Assembly (NCBI GenBank): GCA_002796025.1
Contig: PCVQ01000028.1
Location: 1 to 33,249 of the forward strand
DNA: 33,249 bases
Direction of reading: 5' to 3'
DNA from: Candidatus Peregrinibacteria bacterium CG11_big_fil_rev_8_21_14_0_20_46_8
GTDB lineage: Bacteria > Patescibacteriota > Gracilibacteria > UBA1369 > UM-FILTER-53-11
Made by a program: the position numbers and the translations under genes. Under the pieces are notes generated by a model. It saw only the letters and a program-made list of their open reading frames with translations. It was not told where the DNA came from and searched no databases. Every line of letters starts with the position of its first letter. The first letter of the stretch is position 1. This document shows positions 14,845-22,493 of the stretch, piece by piece.

Positions 14845-17097
14845 TCACGCATCCGGCGGAATATTGTAGTACTTCAGCATGAACTCTGCGATCTCGCTAA
14901 AGAGGGGGGCTGCGGTCGAGCCGCCCCAGATTGAAGCACGTGGACGGTCTATTTTAACCAACACGGCAAATTGCGGATCATTTATTGGTGCATACCCTAT
15001 AAAAGATGCAATGGTTGTTCCGGGTCCGGTGAGCGGCTGGCCATGTTTATATGTTTGTGCAGTTCCGGTTTTGCCGGCAATACGGTAGCCCTTTACTGCA
15101 GCACGGTTGCCTCCGCCATTTTCTACAACACTTACCATCATTGCGGTAATGGTTGCTGCTGTTTTTTCTGAAATAACACGCCGCACCGGCTCGGGTTCGA
15201 TGGTGGCAATTTGTCCGTTACCGCGATCGATCTTTTTTACAATTTGCGGCTTCATGAGGATTCCATTATTTGCCAGTGCGCCGACGGCGGTAATGAGCTG
15301 AATCGGGGTTACTGCGATACCTTGTCCGAATGCATAGGTAATAAGTTCTGATTCAGCCCAGCGCGAGCCATCTTGCATTTGTCCTTTTTGCTCGCCTTCA
15401 AATTCAATGTAGGTGCGCTCTCCAAATCCAAACTTTCTTAAATTTCTGTAAAAAAGTTCGCGTCCCATTCTACGCGCCACAAAGGCCATGCCGGTATTGA
15501 GCGACTCTTCCAGAACGGTCTGCATCGTTGTATTCGGACCATAGTAGTCGCCAAGCGCATTTTTAATTTCGAACTCATCAACTTTAACCGGGCCAGTATC
15601 GTTAAATGTTGTTTGCGGCGTTACGTCGCCGTCTTCAAGTGCAATTGCCATTGCGATCGATTTAAATACAGAGCCCGGCTCATATACATCCTGTACTGCT
15701 CGATTTCGGAACACACCAGTTCCGAGCAGATTTTTAAATTTTGAGACAATAATTTTGCCGCCTTCGGTAAGTTGTTTAAAAACCTGGATGCGATAGTTGC
15801 TGTCGGGGTCAATCCAGAGATAGTGACTTTGGTTCGGCGGTTCGCCGACATCGACAATGCCCTCTTTTTCTTCTGTTGTAAGGTTGTAAATATCTTCGGT
15901 TTCGAGCGCTCGCCAGTACTCATTCGGGTCAAAGGTAGGGTAGTGAGCCATAGAGATAATGCGGCCAGTTTTTGGTTCCATCACAATAACCATTCCTGAA
16001 TCGGCACGCACACCGTCGACAGTCTCTTTAAGGAGGCGCTCAACTTCCATTTGAATAGAACGATCAATGGTAAGCGTAACATTTGCACCGTCAATTGCCG
16101 GTTGGATAATAAGGTCGTCGCCTACGATTACCTGTTGGCCCGTTGCATCGAGTCGTGTTTTAAAAATTCCTTTTTTGCCGCGCAGCTCTTCATCAAAACT
16201 CTGCTCAATGCCATAGAGTCCGCCGTCGTTATTTGCAAAGCCCAGCACTTGGGCTGCCAGCTCTCCTTCTGGATAGTAGCGGTAGCTTTGATCCTGGAAT
16301 GCGATACCGGCAAAGAGTTTTGCATCGGTAGCCTTATCTTCTTCTATCATTTTGCGAATTTCCTGTTCAGCCTGGCTCGAAACGCGCCGTTGTAAAACCA
16401 CATAGCGGTTGCGCCCCTTAAGCAGCTCATCGAGGCGTTCGTAAGGAATTTCGATAAGCGGTGCCAAAACCCGTGCAGTATATTCGCGGTCGCCGATCTG
16501 CATGGGATGTGCCAAAATATCTTCGTCCGATATTACAATGCCGGGCAGATTTTGCTTTTGAATTTTTTCAAGAAGTTTTGGTTCAGCTTCTTGATACAAG
16601 ATAATTGTATCGCGCGTCTTTTGACTGATTTTTCTGAAAAGTTCGGCATGAAAGTCCGAACGAAGCTGTTCTTCGGGTTTGGGCGTTAGGCGCGCCAGCT
16701 CTTCTTGCGACGGATTGTCGGGAAGGTTGCGGCGGACTTCGCGAATGCGAGCCGTATCTTCCGCTTGGGCATCTTCTACATTAAAGATAAGAGGCGCCAG
16801 CTTGTCTGCGAGATATTGAGGATCTTTAATGAGTGTTGGGTCGGCAAAGAGGAGGGGAATGGTTGTATTTGTTGCAAGTCGAAACTGCTCGCCAGAGTGG
16901 TAGTCCTCCAGCAGAATTTCTCCGCGGCGTGCATTTACTTCGCTGTATCCAAGATGGCTTGTCTCTGCTTTATCGGCATAGTAGTTGCCGCGTACAACTT
17001 GCAAATAAAAGAGTTTTGCTACGATAAGTGCCGCAACGGCCAGGCTCAGGCCTAGCATAATATAAACACGATTGAATTGGGTGCGTCGGGCTACCAT
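14845..17097 (-). CDS. Penicillin-binding protein, class B transpeptidase (FtsI/PBP2 type)
   Basis: A 750-residue peptidoglycan transpeptidase. It has an N-terminal membrane anchor (VYIMLGLSLAVAALIVAKLF), a dimerisation domain (RRGEILLEDY..., then IPYERLDELLKGRNRYVVLQR and YPEGELAAQVLGF), and a transpeptidase domain with SxxK as SVFK (about 476-479), SxN as SLN (532-534) and KTG (676-678). RNRAVQDVYEPGSVFK is FtsI-like. Between HYPTFDPNEYW and RNRAV there are about 65 residues where typical FtsI has around 20, an insertion just ahead of the active serine. The start is set at 17097, since the -10 TATAAT (17113-17108) overlaps an ATG at 17109 and lies ten bases before this one. It may serve cell division (FtsI) or elongation (PBP2); no neighbour decides. 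Confidence 0.92.
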   Translation of the reverse strand: MVARRTQFNRVYIMLGLSLAVAALIVAKLFYLQVVRGNYYADKAETSHLGYSEVNARRGEILLEDYHSGEQFRLATNTTIPLLFADPTLIKDPQYLADKLAPLIFNVEDAQAEDTARIREVRRNLPDNPSQEELARLTPKPEEQLRSDFHAELFRKISQKTRDTIILYQEAEPKLLEKIQKQNLPGIVISDEDILAHPMQIGDREYTARVLAPLIEIPYERLDELLKGRNRYVVLQRRVSSQAEQEIRKMIEEDKATDAKLFAGIAFQDQSYRYYPEGELAAQVLGFANNDGGLYGIEQSFDEELRGKKGIFKTRLDATGQQVIVGDDLIIQPAIDGANVTLTIDRSIQMEVERLLKETVDGVRADSGMVIVMEPKTGRIISMAHYPTFDPNEYWRALETEDIYNLTTEEKEGIVDVGEPPNQSHYLWIDPDSNYRIQVFKQLTEGGKIIVSKFKNLLGTGVFRNRAVQDVYEPGSVFKSIAMAIALEDGDVTPQTTFNDTGPVKVDEFEIKNALGDYYGPNTTMQTVLEESLNTGMAFVARRMGRELFYRNLRKFGFGERTYIEFEGEQKGQMQDGSRWAESELITYAFGQGIAVTPIQLITAVGALANNGILMKPQIVKKIDRGNGQIATIEPEPVRRVISEKTAATITAMMVSVVENGGGNRAAVKGYRIAGKTGTAQTYKHGQPLTGPGTTIASFIGYAPINDPQFAVLVKIDRPRASIWGGSTAAPLFSEIAEFMLKYYNIPPDA

Positions 17098-17107
17098 GTG
17101 GGAATTC

Positions 17108-17113
17108 ATTATA
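17108..17113 (-). promoter_or_regulatory. -10 box of the penicillin-binding protein gene
   Basis: A perfect TATAAT on the minus strand, ten bases before the ATG at 17097; leader of about four bases. Its -35 region coincides with the TTGACA of the opposite promoter (TGTCAA on this strand). Confidence 0.5.
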
Positions 17114-17129
17114 GCGCAAAGCCGGAGCT

Positions 17130-17158
17130 TTGACATTTGGCAGTCTACTCTTTATTCT
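17130..17158 (+). promoter_or_regulatory. Strong promoter of the M16 peptidase gene, predicted leaderless
   Basis: A consensus -35 TTGACA (17130-17135), an exact 17-base spacer and -10 TATTCT (17153-17158). Eight bases follow before the ATG at 17167, so the mRNA should start about two bases before the codon. Confidence 0.7.
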
Positions 17159-17166
17159 GCACCGCG

Positions 17167-18429
17167 ATGCAAAAAGAAACTTTTACAAATGGATTGCGTG
17201 TCGTGACGCATGAACTGCCCGGTACGCAAGCAGCTACGGTTTTAATTTTAGTCGGCGCAGGCTCTCGATATGAAACCCGAGAAATAAACGGCATTAGCCA
17301 CTTTTTGGAACATATGTTTTTTAAAGGAGCAAAGAAGTACAAAACTGCAAAAGAAGTTTCTGAAAAGATTGATGGCATGGGCGGCGATTTTAACGCATTC
17401 ACCGGCAAAGAGTATGTAGGATACTATGTAAAAGCTGCGTCGCACCACTATGAGACCGCAATGGATGTGCTTGGTGACATGCTTCTCTTTTGTAATCTCG
17501 ATCAAAAAGAGATCGATAAAGAGCGCGGCGTAATTATGGAAGAGTATAATATGTATCAAGATACCCCGATGTATCAGGTTGGTTGGGATTTTGAGCGCTT
17601 AATGTATGGAGATCAGCCGATGGGATGGGATCAGGTTGGAACAAAAGAAGTGATTAACGGTGTTACCCGTGAGCAGTTTTTCGATTATAAAAATGCACTC
17701 TATTCTCCGGATAATGTAGTAATAAGCGTTGTTGGTAATGTAAAGCACGATGATGTATTGGAAAAAGTACGCACCTATTTCCCCTTTCAGGACGGCAAAA
17801 AGCAGTACGATTCCGCTGCATTGCAGCCGAATGACGATACGACGCGCGTTAAGCTCCAAACAAAGAAGACGGAGCAGGGCCATGTTGTTGTCGGCTTTCC
17901 CGGATATGCAGAAGAGCATCCCGATCACTATGCACTAAAAGTATTGTCAGTTATTTTGGGCGGTAATATGAGTTCGCGCATGTTTCTTGCAGTGCGTGAA
18001 GATAAAGGCCTTTCATATTATATCTCTACCTCGACCGATGATTATTTGGATTCGGGAATTATCTCGACTCGTGCCGGTGTAGACACAAAGCGCACACCGC
18101 TTGCTGTAGAGGCTATTTGCCAAGAGTATAGGAAAATTCGCGGCGAGAAAGTTCCCGAAGCGGAGCTGAAAAAAGCTAAAGAATATTTAAAAGGAAAATT
18201 GGCGCTGCGGCTCGAAGATTCTGAAGAGTATGCACATTTAATTGGAAAAGACGAGTTGCTGCATGGTAAGGCGAAGACTCCTCAAGAGATTGTTGCAGAG
18301 GTCGAAAAAGTTAGCACGGACGATGTTGCCCGGGTATCTGCAGATCTCTTTCATGATGATAAGTTGCGCATGGCTGCAATCGGGCCGTACGAGGATGCCG
18401 CCGTTTTCGAAAAAGTTTTACACATATAA
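17167..18429 (+). CDS. M16 family zinc metallopeptidase
   Basis: A 420-residue insulinase/processing-peptidase-type enzyme. The inverted zinc motif HFLEH is at residues 45-49, with the third ligand expected in the conserved GVIMEEYNMYQD stretch. The C-terminal domain has the substrate-clamping YYISTSTDDYLDSG and RAGVD region and an R-Y-like pair replaced by GLSYYIS. The length is that of single-chain bacterial M16B peptidases such as the PqqL/YmxG group. It degrades or processes peptides; the substrate is unknown, and it has no signal peptide, so it is probably cytoplasmic. The start at 17167 is fixed by the promoter; an upstream in-frame start at 17137 would lie inside it. Ndk follows after 53 bases. 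Confidence 0.92.
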   Translation: MQKETFTNGLRVVTHELPGTQAATVLILVGAGSRYETREINGISHFLEHMFFKGAKKYKTAKEVSEKIDGMGGDFNAFTGKEYVGYYVKAASHHYETAMDVLGDMLLFCNLDQKEIDKERGVIMEEYNMYQDTPMYQVGWDFERLMYGDQPMGWDQVGTKEVINGVTREQFFDYKNALYSPDNVVISVVGNVKHDDVLEKVRTYFPFQDGKKQYDSAALQPNDDTTRVKLQTKKTEQGHVVVGFPGYAEEHPDHYALKVLSVILGGNMSSRMFLAVREDKGLSYYISTSTDDYLDSGIISTRAGVDTKRTPLAVEAICQEYRKIRGEKVPEAELKKAKEYLKGKLALRLEDSEEYAHLIGKDELLHGKAKTPQEIVAEVEKVSTDDVARVSADLFHDDKLRMAAIGPYEDAAVFEKVLHI

Positions 18430-18445
18430 ACTACTTCTAGCTTCT

Positions 18446-18478
18446 TATCTCCCTATCTCCCTATCTCCCTTATCTCTC
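18446..18478 (+). repeat. 8-base tandem repeat in the ndk leader
   Basis: Three perfect copies of TATCTCCC (18446-18469) plus one degenerate copy (TATCTCTC, 18471-18478), ending four bases before the ndk start codon. The whole stretch 18441-18482 contains no G, so it cannot hold a Shine-Dalgarno site. Repeats of this size can change copy number by slippage. Confidence 0.7.
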
Positions 18479-18482
18479 TTCT

Positions 18483-18956
18483 ATGGAACGCACACTCATT
18501 CTTATTAAACCGGACGGTGTACAGCGCGGATTAGTCGGTGAAGTTTTGCGCCGACTCGAGCGTAAAGGCCTTAAGCTCGCTGGGCTTAAAATGATGACCC
18601 TCGACGAAGCTGTACTGCGCGAGCACTATGCGCACATTGCAGATAAGAGTTTTTATCCTGGTGTAGAGAGTTTTATGAAGAGCTCGCCTGTGGTTGCAGT
18701 GTGTGCTGAAGGATTGGAAGCTGTTGAAGCAGTGCGCTTAATTACCGGTATTACCAAAGCGCGTGAAGCCGATGCCGGAACGATCCGTGGAGACTTTGCT
18801 ATGAGTGTTGCATGTAACGTTATCCACGCTTCAGATACGCCGGAAAATGCCGCTAAAGAAGTGAAGCGCTTCTTCAATCCCGATGAACTGCACTCGTACG
18901 ACAAGAGCGAGTATATGCATGTATATGTTGAGGATGAGCGGGGAGAGGCACGATAG
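18483..18956 (+). CDS. ndk: Nucleoside diphosphate kinase
   Basis: A 157-residue enzyme that balances nucleoside triphosphates by passing phosphate from ATP to NDPs through a histidine. MERTLILIKPDGVQRGLVGE is the standard N-terminus; the phosphorylated histidine is His115 in NVIHASD, where most homologues read NxxHGSD. RGDFAMSV is also conserved. The length is slightly above the usual 130-150 because of a C-terminal extension (YMHVYVEDERGEAR). The start is unambiguous, but the leader is a G-free repeat with no ribosome-binding site. Confidence 0.95.
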   Translation: MERTLILIKPDGVQRGLVGEVLRRLERKGLKLAGLKMMTLDEAVLREHYAHIADKSFYPGVESFMKSSPVVAVCAEGLEAVEAVRLITGITKAREADAGTIRGDFAMSVACNVIHASDTPENAAKEVKRFFNPDELHSYDKSEYMHVYVEDERGEAR

Positions 18957-18980
18957 TTCCGGCAAGCCAGCTTTGCCTTT

Positions 18981-20270
18981 ATGTACACATCGGTTTATTA
19001 CGAAACCTCTGTCTCGGCACAGCAAGTCTTTAAAAAGCTGCGTGATTCAGGCAGAGAGGTAGTCTTGTTGCACGGAAAGCCATGGTCTTTTGTGGGTGTG
19101 GTAAATCCAAAGATTGTAGTACCCAATGGTGAAGCGGGGCTTCGCTTTATCCGTGAGTATGTTGCCCGGTCGCGGAGTAAGCATGAAGGCCGGGTGCGAA
19201 AAGAAGATATGTCGCCGTTTGTGGGAGGATTTGTCGGTTTTGTAAGTTATGATTTAGGACTCGACTGGATGGGCATTGAGCGCGGGCCCGAGTATCCCCA
19301 TATTGTGCCCGATGCGCGCTTTGTTTATGTAGATGAGGTTTACGCTGTGCATGAGAAAAATAACGCCCCGGAGATGGCACCAGCGGCAGCGGAGGCCACC
19401 GCATCAAACACCACCATATCTGACGCCTCCTCCCAAAATTCAGAGCTATTTCGCGAATACTGCGCAAAAATCGATGAGATTAAAGAGCTGCTTTATGCAG
19501 GCGAAACATACCAAGTAAATTTTTCCCGCTTTTTTGAGCGGCCATATAGCGGTGATGCTTTTGAACTCTTTACAAGACTTAACGAACTTAATCCCTCTCC
19601 AATGCAGTTTTTTATGGAGACAAAAGATTGGGCGCTCATTTCGAATTCTCCGGAGCGTCTTTTTTCTGCATCGGCGCGCTCGCATGACAATGTGATTCAT
19701 CTTGAAACGCGTCCAATTAAAGGAACAGTCCCGCGAGGTGCAACCCCCGAAGAAGACCGTAGAAATATTAAGCGACTACTTGAGAGCGAAAAAGAGAGCG
19801 CAGAGCTCTCGATGATTGTCGATCTTTCACGAAACGATCTAGGTAAGGTTGCGAAGCCCGGAACACTCCGTGTGCGTGAGCATCGTGCTATACAGAAACT
19901 TTCGCATGTTATTCATACCTATTCTACAATTGTGGCCGAACTCGCCCCCGGTTTAGACTGGTTTGATTGTTTGCAGGCATTTTTCCCCGGCGGTTCCATT
20001 ACTGGCTGCCCCAAAAAGCGCACCATGGAAATTATTAAAAGGTTAGAAGGGCGTCCACGTGGTGCCTACTGTGGTTCAGCTGGGTACATTGGATTAGATG
20101 GAAGTTGTGATTTTAATATTATGATTCGTACATTGTGGTTGGATAAATTGAAGAAGAGCGTCGTATACAATACAGGCGGTGGCATTGTAATCGATTCTGA
20201 TTCCCACAAGGAATTTCAGGAAACCGAGCACAAAGCCGCTGCCTGCCTAAAGGCCTTGACAGATATATAA
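18981..20270 (+). CDS. pabB: Aminodeoxychorismate synthase component I (PabB)
   Basis: A 429-residue chorismate-utilising enzyme. PabB turns chorismate plus ammonia into 4-amino-4-deoxychorismate, the step before p-aminobenzoate in folate synthesis. The chorismate-binding core has GETYQVNFSRF, ETRPIKGTVPRG, SELSMIVDLSRNDLGKV-like text, FPGGSITGCPKKRTMEII and RGAYCGSAGYIG. The lysine in PIKGT is, by family knowledge, specific to aminodeoxychorismate synthase (anthranilate synthase has PIAGT), which together with pabC nearby decides against TrpE. There is a low-complexity Ala/Thr/Ser linker at about residues 130-155. The glutamine amidotransferase partner PabA is not in the window. A small hairpin (18961-18977) lies between ndk and the start codon. 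Confidence 0.92.
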   Translation: MYTSVYYETSVSAQQVFKKLRDSGREVVLLHGKPWSFVGVVNPKIVVPNGEAGLRFIREYVARSRSKHEGRVRKEDMSPFVGGFVGFVSYDLGLDWMGIERGPEYPHIVPDARFVYVDEVYAVHEKNNAPEMAPAAAEATASNTTISDASSQNSELFREYCAKIDEIKELLYAGETYQVNFSRFFERPYSGDAFELFTRLNELNPSPMQFFMETKDWALISNSPERLFSASARSHDNVIHLETRPIKGTVPRGATPEEDRRNIKRLLESEKESAELSMIVDLSRNDLGKVAKPGTLRVREHRAIQKLSHVIHTYSTIVAELAPGLDWFDCLQAFFPGGSITGCPKKRTMEIIKRLEGRPRGAYCGSAGYIGLDGSCDFNIMIRTLWLDKLKKSVVYNTGGGIVIDSDSHKEFQETEHKAAACLKALTDI

Positions 20271-20283
20271 TAAATGCTAGTAT
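20256..20283 (+). promoter_or_regulatory. Promoter of the orphan pair, inside the pabB 3' end
   Basis: A consensus TTGACA (20256-20261), a 16-base spacer and TAGTAT (20278-20283) preceded by TGC (extended -10). The alternative -10 TATAAG (20281-20286) has a poorer 19-base spacing. The predicted leader of about 27 bases is A/T-rich and without a Shine-Dalgarno site. Confidence 0.55.
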
Positions 20284-20316
20284 AAGAGTCGTAATTTATT
20301 TACAACTTCAATTTTT

Positions 20317-20577
20317 ATGGAAAGACAACAAATTATAGATTTAGCTCAACAGGTAGCAATGGAGGAAGCAGGTGCTGAAAATGTATGGCAAGCTGTCGAT
20401 GAATTAGGATTTGTCGGCGCATTAGAAGAGCGTCTAAATAGTGGTGGTCCTGATGCTGTACAGGCTTTTTTGGATAACCCTGAAGAAGAAGCGCCCGAAG
20501 GTCTAGGAGATGTGTATCGATCTATTGCCCAGAACTTGAAAGCAAAGATCAAGCGCTTAGAGGAAGAAGGATTATAG
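20317..20577 (+). CDS. Small acidic orphan protein
   Basis: An 86-residue protein that I do not recognise. It is strongly acidic (EEAGAENVWQAVDELG, DNPEEEAPEGLGDVY), predicted helical, and has no signal peptide or membrane segment; Cys and His are absent. It ends in a basic-acidic helix (QNLKAKIKRLEEEGL). It has its own promoter and precedes the next orphan gene by nine bases, so the two are one unit set between pabB and pabC. There is no evidence that it works in folate synthesis. Confidence 0.7.
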   Translation: MERQQIIDLAQQVAMEEAGAENVWQAVDELGFVGALEERLNSGGPDAVQAFLDNPEEEAPEGLGDVYRSIAQNLKAKIKRLEEEGL

Positions 20578-20586
20578 AATCAATAT

Positions 20587-21006
20587 ATGTATGTAAAAGT
20601 TAAAGATCTTATCGCTTGTGTCGAAGAAATTTTTTCTGATGAAACAGAAGATTTGGGTGCATCAGCCGCTGACGATAATGTCGTTTCCTTAAGCAGGGTA
20701 CAGAAAAGTAAGGAAAAATCGGAAATTCCACCAGATATTCAGGAATTAATCGCAAGCGTACGCGGTGATATTTTTGTGGAAGGCATGCGTCAAGTTTGTA
20801 ATTTGGATAGAGATCCGGACCGTATTAATGGCAGGTTTCTACATGAAGATATGGATTTCATATTCAAAGCATTCGATGACTGTTTACGAGCAATATTGGA
20901 CGAAGTTGAGCCTGAGCAGCGAGCAAGAGAGGCCCAGCGTTTAGGGCCATTAATGTTCTATTTGCGTACGAGAATACACAGACTATTTACAGATGCGCTA
21001 CAATAG
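20587..21006 (+). CDS. Orphan protein paired with the acidic small protein
   Basis: A 139-residue soluble protein that I do not recognise. Two parts are visible: an N-terminal third with an acidic, Ser-rich low-complexity stretch (SDETEDLGASAADDNVVSLS, then KSKEKSEIPP) and a helical C-terminal domain of about 90 residues (PDIQELIASVRGDIFVEGM ... MDFIFKAFDDCLRAILDEV). The translation start at 20587 is chosen because it is the first ATG after the upstream stop; no ribosome-binding site at useful distance is seen. It ends six bases before pabC. Cytoplasmic location and a protein-interaction role are guesses. Confidence 0.7.
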   Translation: MYVKVKDLIACVEEIFSDETEDLGASAADDNVVSLSRVQKSKEKSEIPPDIQELIASVRGDIFVEGMRQVCNLDRDPDRINGRFLHEDMDFIFKAFDDCLRAILDEVEPEQRAREAQRLGPLMFYLRTRIHRLFTDALQ

Positions 21007-21011
21007 GCACA

Positions 21012-21809
21012 ATGATCGTCTATTTGAATGGCCGATATCTGGAAGCGGATGAGGCGAAGATCTCAATCTTTGATCCGGGATTTTTATATGGCGATGGAAT
21101 TTTTGAAACCTTGCGTACCTATCGGGGTACGGTGTGGCAGATGGAAAAACATTTGGAGCGCCTGTACGAGTCGGCAAAGATCCGCGGATGGAAGTTGCGT
21201 GTCTCCAAATCGCGCCTGCAAACCGCGATTGAAAATACGGTGAAGCGTAACGGCTTTGAAGAGTCGCGCATTCGCGTAACTATTACAAAGGGTCAAGAGC
21301 CGCAGCCCACACTCTTTATTTGGGTTCAGCCATTGGCAAAGTTGCCGCCGTCACAATATGCCCGCGGAGTATCTGTGGTTACATTTCCATTAGAACGTGC
21401 CTTCCCGCAAATGAAGACCACGAGCATGCAGCCGTTATTGATTGCACGAAGCGAGGCGCAGAAGAGGCGTTGTTTTGAGGCATTGCTCGTTAATCGCCGC
21501 GGCAATGTTACGGAAGGCACATGGGCAAATTTTTTTATTGTAAAAGATAAAGAGCTCATTACGCCCAAGGCCGGTATTCTGCTCGGCACCACCCGCGACC
21601 GAGTTTTAAAAATCGCAAAGCCCCTTTTTAAAATTAAGCAGCAGACCGTCTCCCTAAAAGAGCTGCTTGAAGCAGATGAGTGCTTTATAACGAATGCACC
21701 AAAAGGAATTATTCCTGTAGTAAAAGTGGACGGTCAGCAGATAGGCAAAGGCCGTGTTGGGCCAATTACGAAGCATTTGCGGAAGGAGTTTGAGAAGGTG
21801 GTGGTGTAG
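21012..21809 (+). CDS. pabC: Aminodeoxychorismate lyase (class IV PLP aminotransferase fold)
   Basis: A 265-residue PLP enzyme of fold type IV. The N-terminus YLNGRYLEADEAKISIFDPGFLYGDGIFETLR is the family hallmark; the PLP lysine is in MKTTSMQPLLIAR, and the conserved Glu in GNVTEGTWANFF contacts the pyridine nitrogen. C-terminal EADECFITNAPKGIIPV is also typical. The same fold covers branched-chain and D-amino acid aminotransferases; assignment as the lyase releasing p-aminobenzoate rests mainly on the presence of pabB, folP and folK nearby. It is separated from pabB by the orphan pair and converges on the SLH gene with eight bases between. Confidence 0.82.
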   Translation: MIVYLNGRYLEADEAKISIFDPGFLYGDGIFETLRTYRGTVWQMEKHLERLYESAKIRGWKLRVSKSRLQTAIENTVKRNGFEESRIRVTITKGQEPQPTLFIWVQPLAKLPPSQYARGVSVVTFPLERAFPQMKTTSMQPLLIARSEAQKRRCFEALLVNRRGNVTEGTWANFFIVKDKELITPKAGILLGTTRDRVLKIAKPLFKIKQQTVSLKELLEADECFITNAPKGIIPVVKVDGQQIGKGRVGPITKHLRKEFEKVVV

Positions 21810-21817
21810 CCGCGAAA

Positions 21818-22447
21818 TTAACCACAATTTACACAGCCTTCATGTAAGATTTCATGCCAATAATGCTTGAGTGAAAATAATGCATCGGCTTTAACGGTAT
21901 CCGAAAGAATCCACCCCTGACATTCATTAGGGTTATCTCCAAGAAATTCGCATTCGTATCCAATTTTTTGTAATTCACTCATTAACTTTGAACTTGGAAT
22001 ATTTTTAAGTTCGAGACTCGAACCATATATATATTCGCCATCTGCATTGTTTAAAAATTCTTCTAGCCGACCGCAGTCCGATGCAGTAAACATCTGACCG
22101 AGGCCCTGTCCGTCTGATGCATCTTTATATGCCATTGAGACCGGATAGTGCATACTGCCAATATCTGTTTCGTATGGTTGTGCAACACATACTGCCCGTT
22201 TATGTCCCAGTTCCGCCATAGCCTGCGTTAACATAACGCTCATTTCAGAACGCTTTAGATTATTATTCGGACCAAAGGTGCCATCTGCATAGCCATTCAC
22301 GATTCCATACTGTTTTAAAAATTCGGTTGCGTCAGAGTACCACTCTCCTGCTGGAACATCAGAAAAATAGTTGAGATATTGGGCGCTTGTAGTAAGTGCA
22401 AAAGTCAGAAGCGCACCGGCTAGTAATCCAAAAAAGAATTTTTTCAT
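21818..22447 (-). CDS. Exported protein with one SLH domain and a Cys-rich C-terminus
   Basis: A 209-residue secreted protein. The start at 22447 opens a signal peptide (MKKFFFGLLAGALLTFAL, cut near TSAQ); the frame upstream is not needed. One SLH domain follows (FSDVPAGEWYSDATEFLKQY, then GYADGTFGPNNNLKRSEM). The remaining 110 residues match no family I know and contain six cysteines (in CVAQ, SDCGR, YECEF, NECQGW and the terminal CVNCG), which suggests disulfides or metal binding outside the cell. An extended -10 (TGC-TATATT, minus strand, about 22477-22472) gives an 18-base A/U-rich leader much like that of the large SLH gene. It interrupts the plus-strand folate genes. Confidence 0.82.
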   Translation of the reverse strand: MKKFFFGLLAGALLTFALTTSAQYLNYFSDVPAGEWYSDATEFLKQYGIVNGYADGTFGPNNNLKRSEMSVMLTQAMAELGHKRAVCVAQPYETDIGSMHYPVSMAYKDASDGQGLGQMFTASDCGRLEEFLNNADGEYIYGSSLELKNIPSSKLMSELQKIGYECEFLGDNPNECQGWILSDTVKADALFSLKHYWHEILHEGCVNCG

Positions 22448-22493
22448 AAAATAAGAGTTAAGATTATTTTGAATATAGCATATGCTTATTCTG

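Noticed and set aside
18961-18977. Intrinsic terminator after ndk
   Set aside because: The stem is only five pairs and is followed by three T, directly before the pabB ATG.
18981-20270. Calling the chorismate enzyme TrpE (anthranilate synthase)
   Set aside because: The PIKGT lysine and the nearby pabC, folP and folK genes point to PabB.
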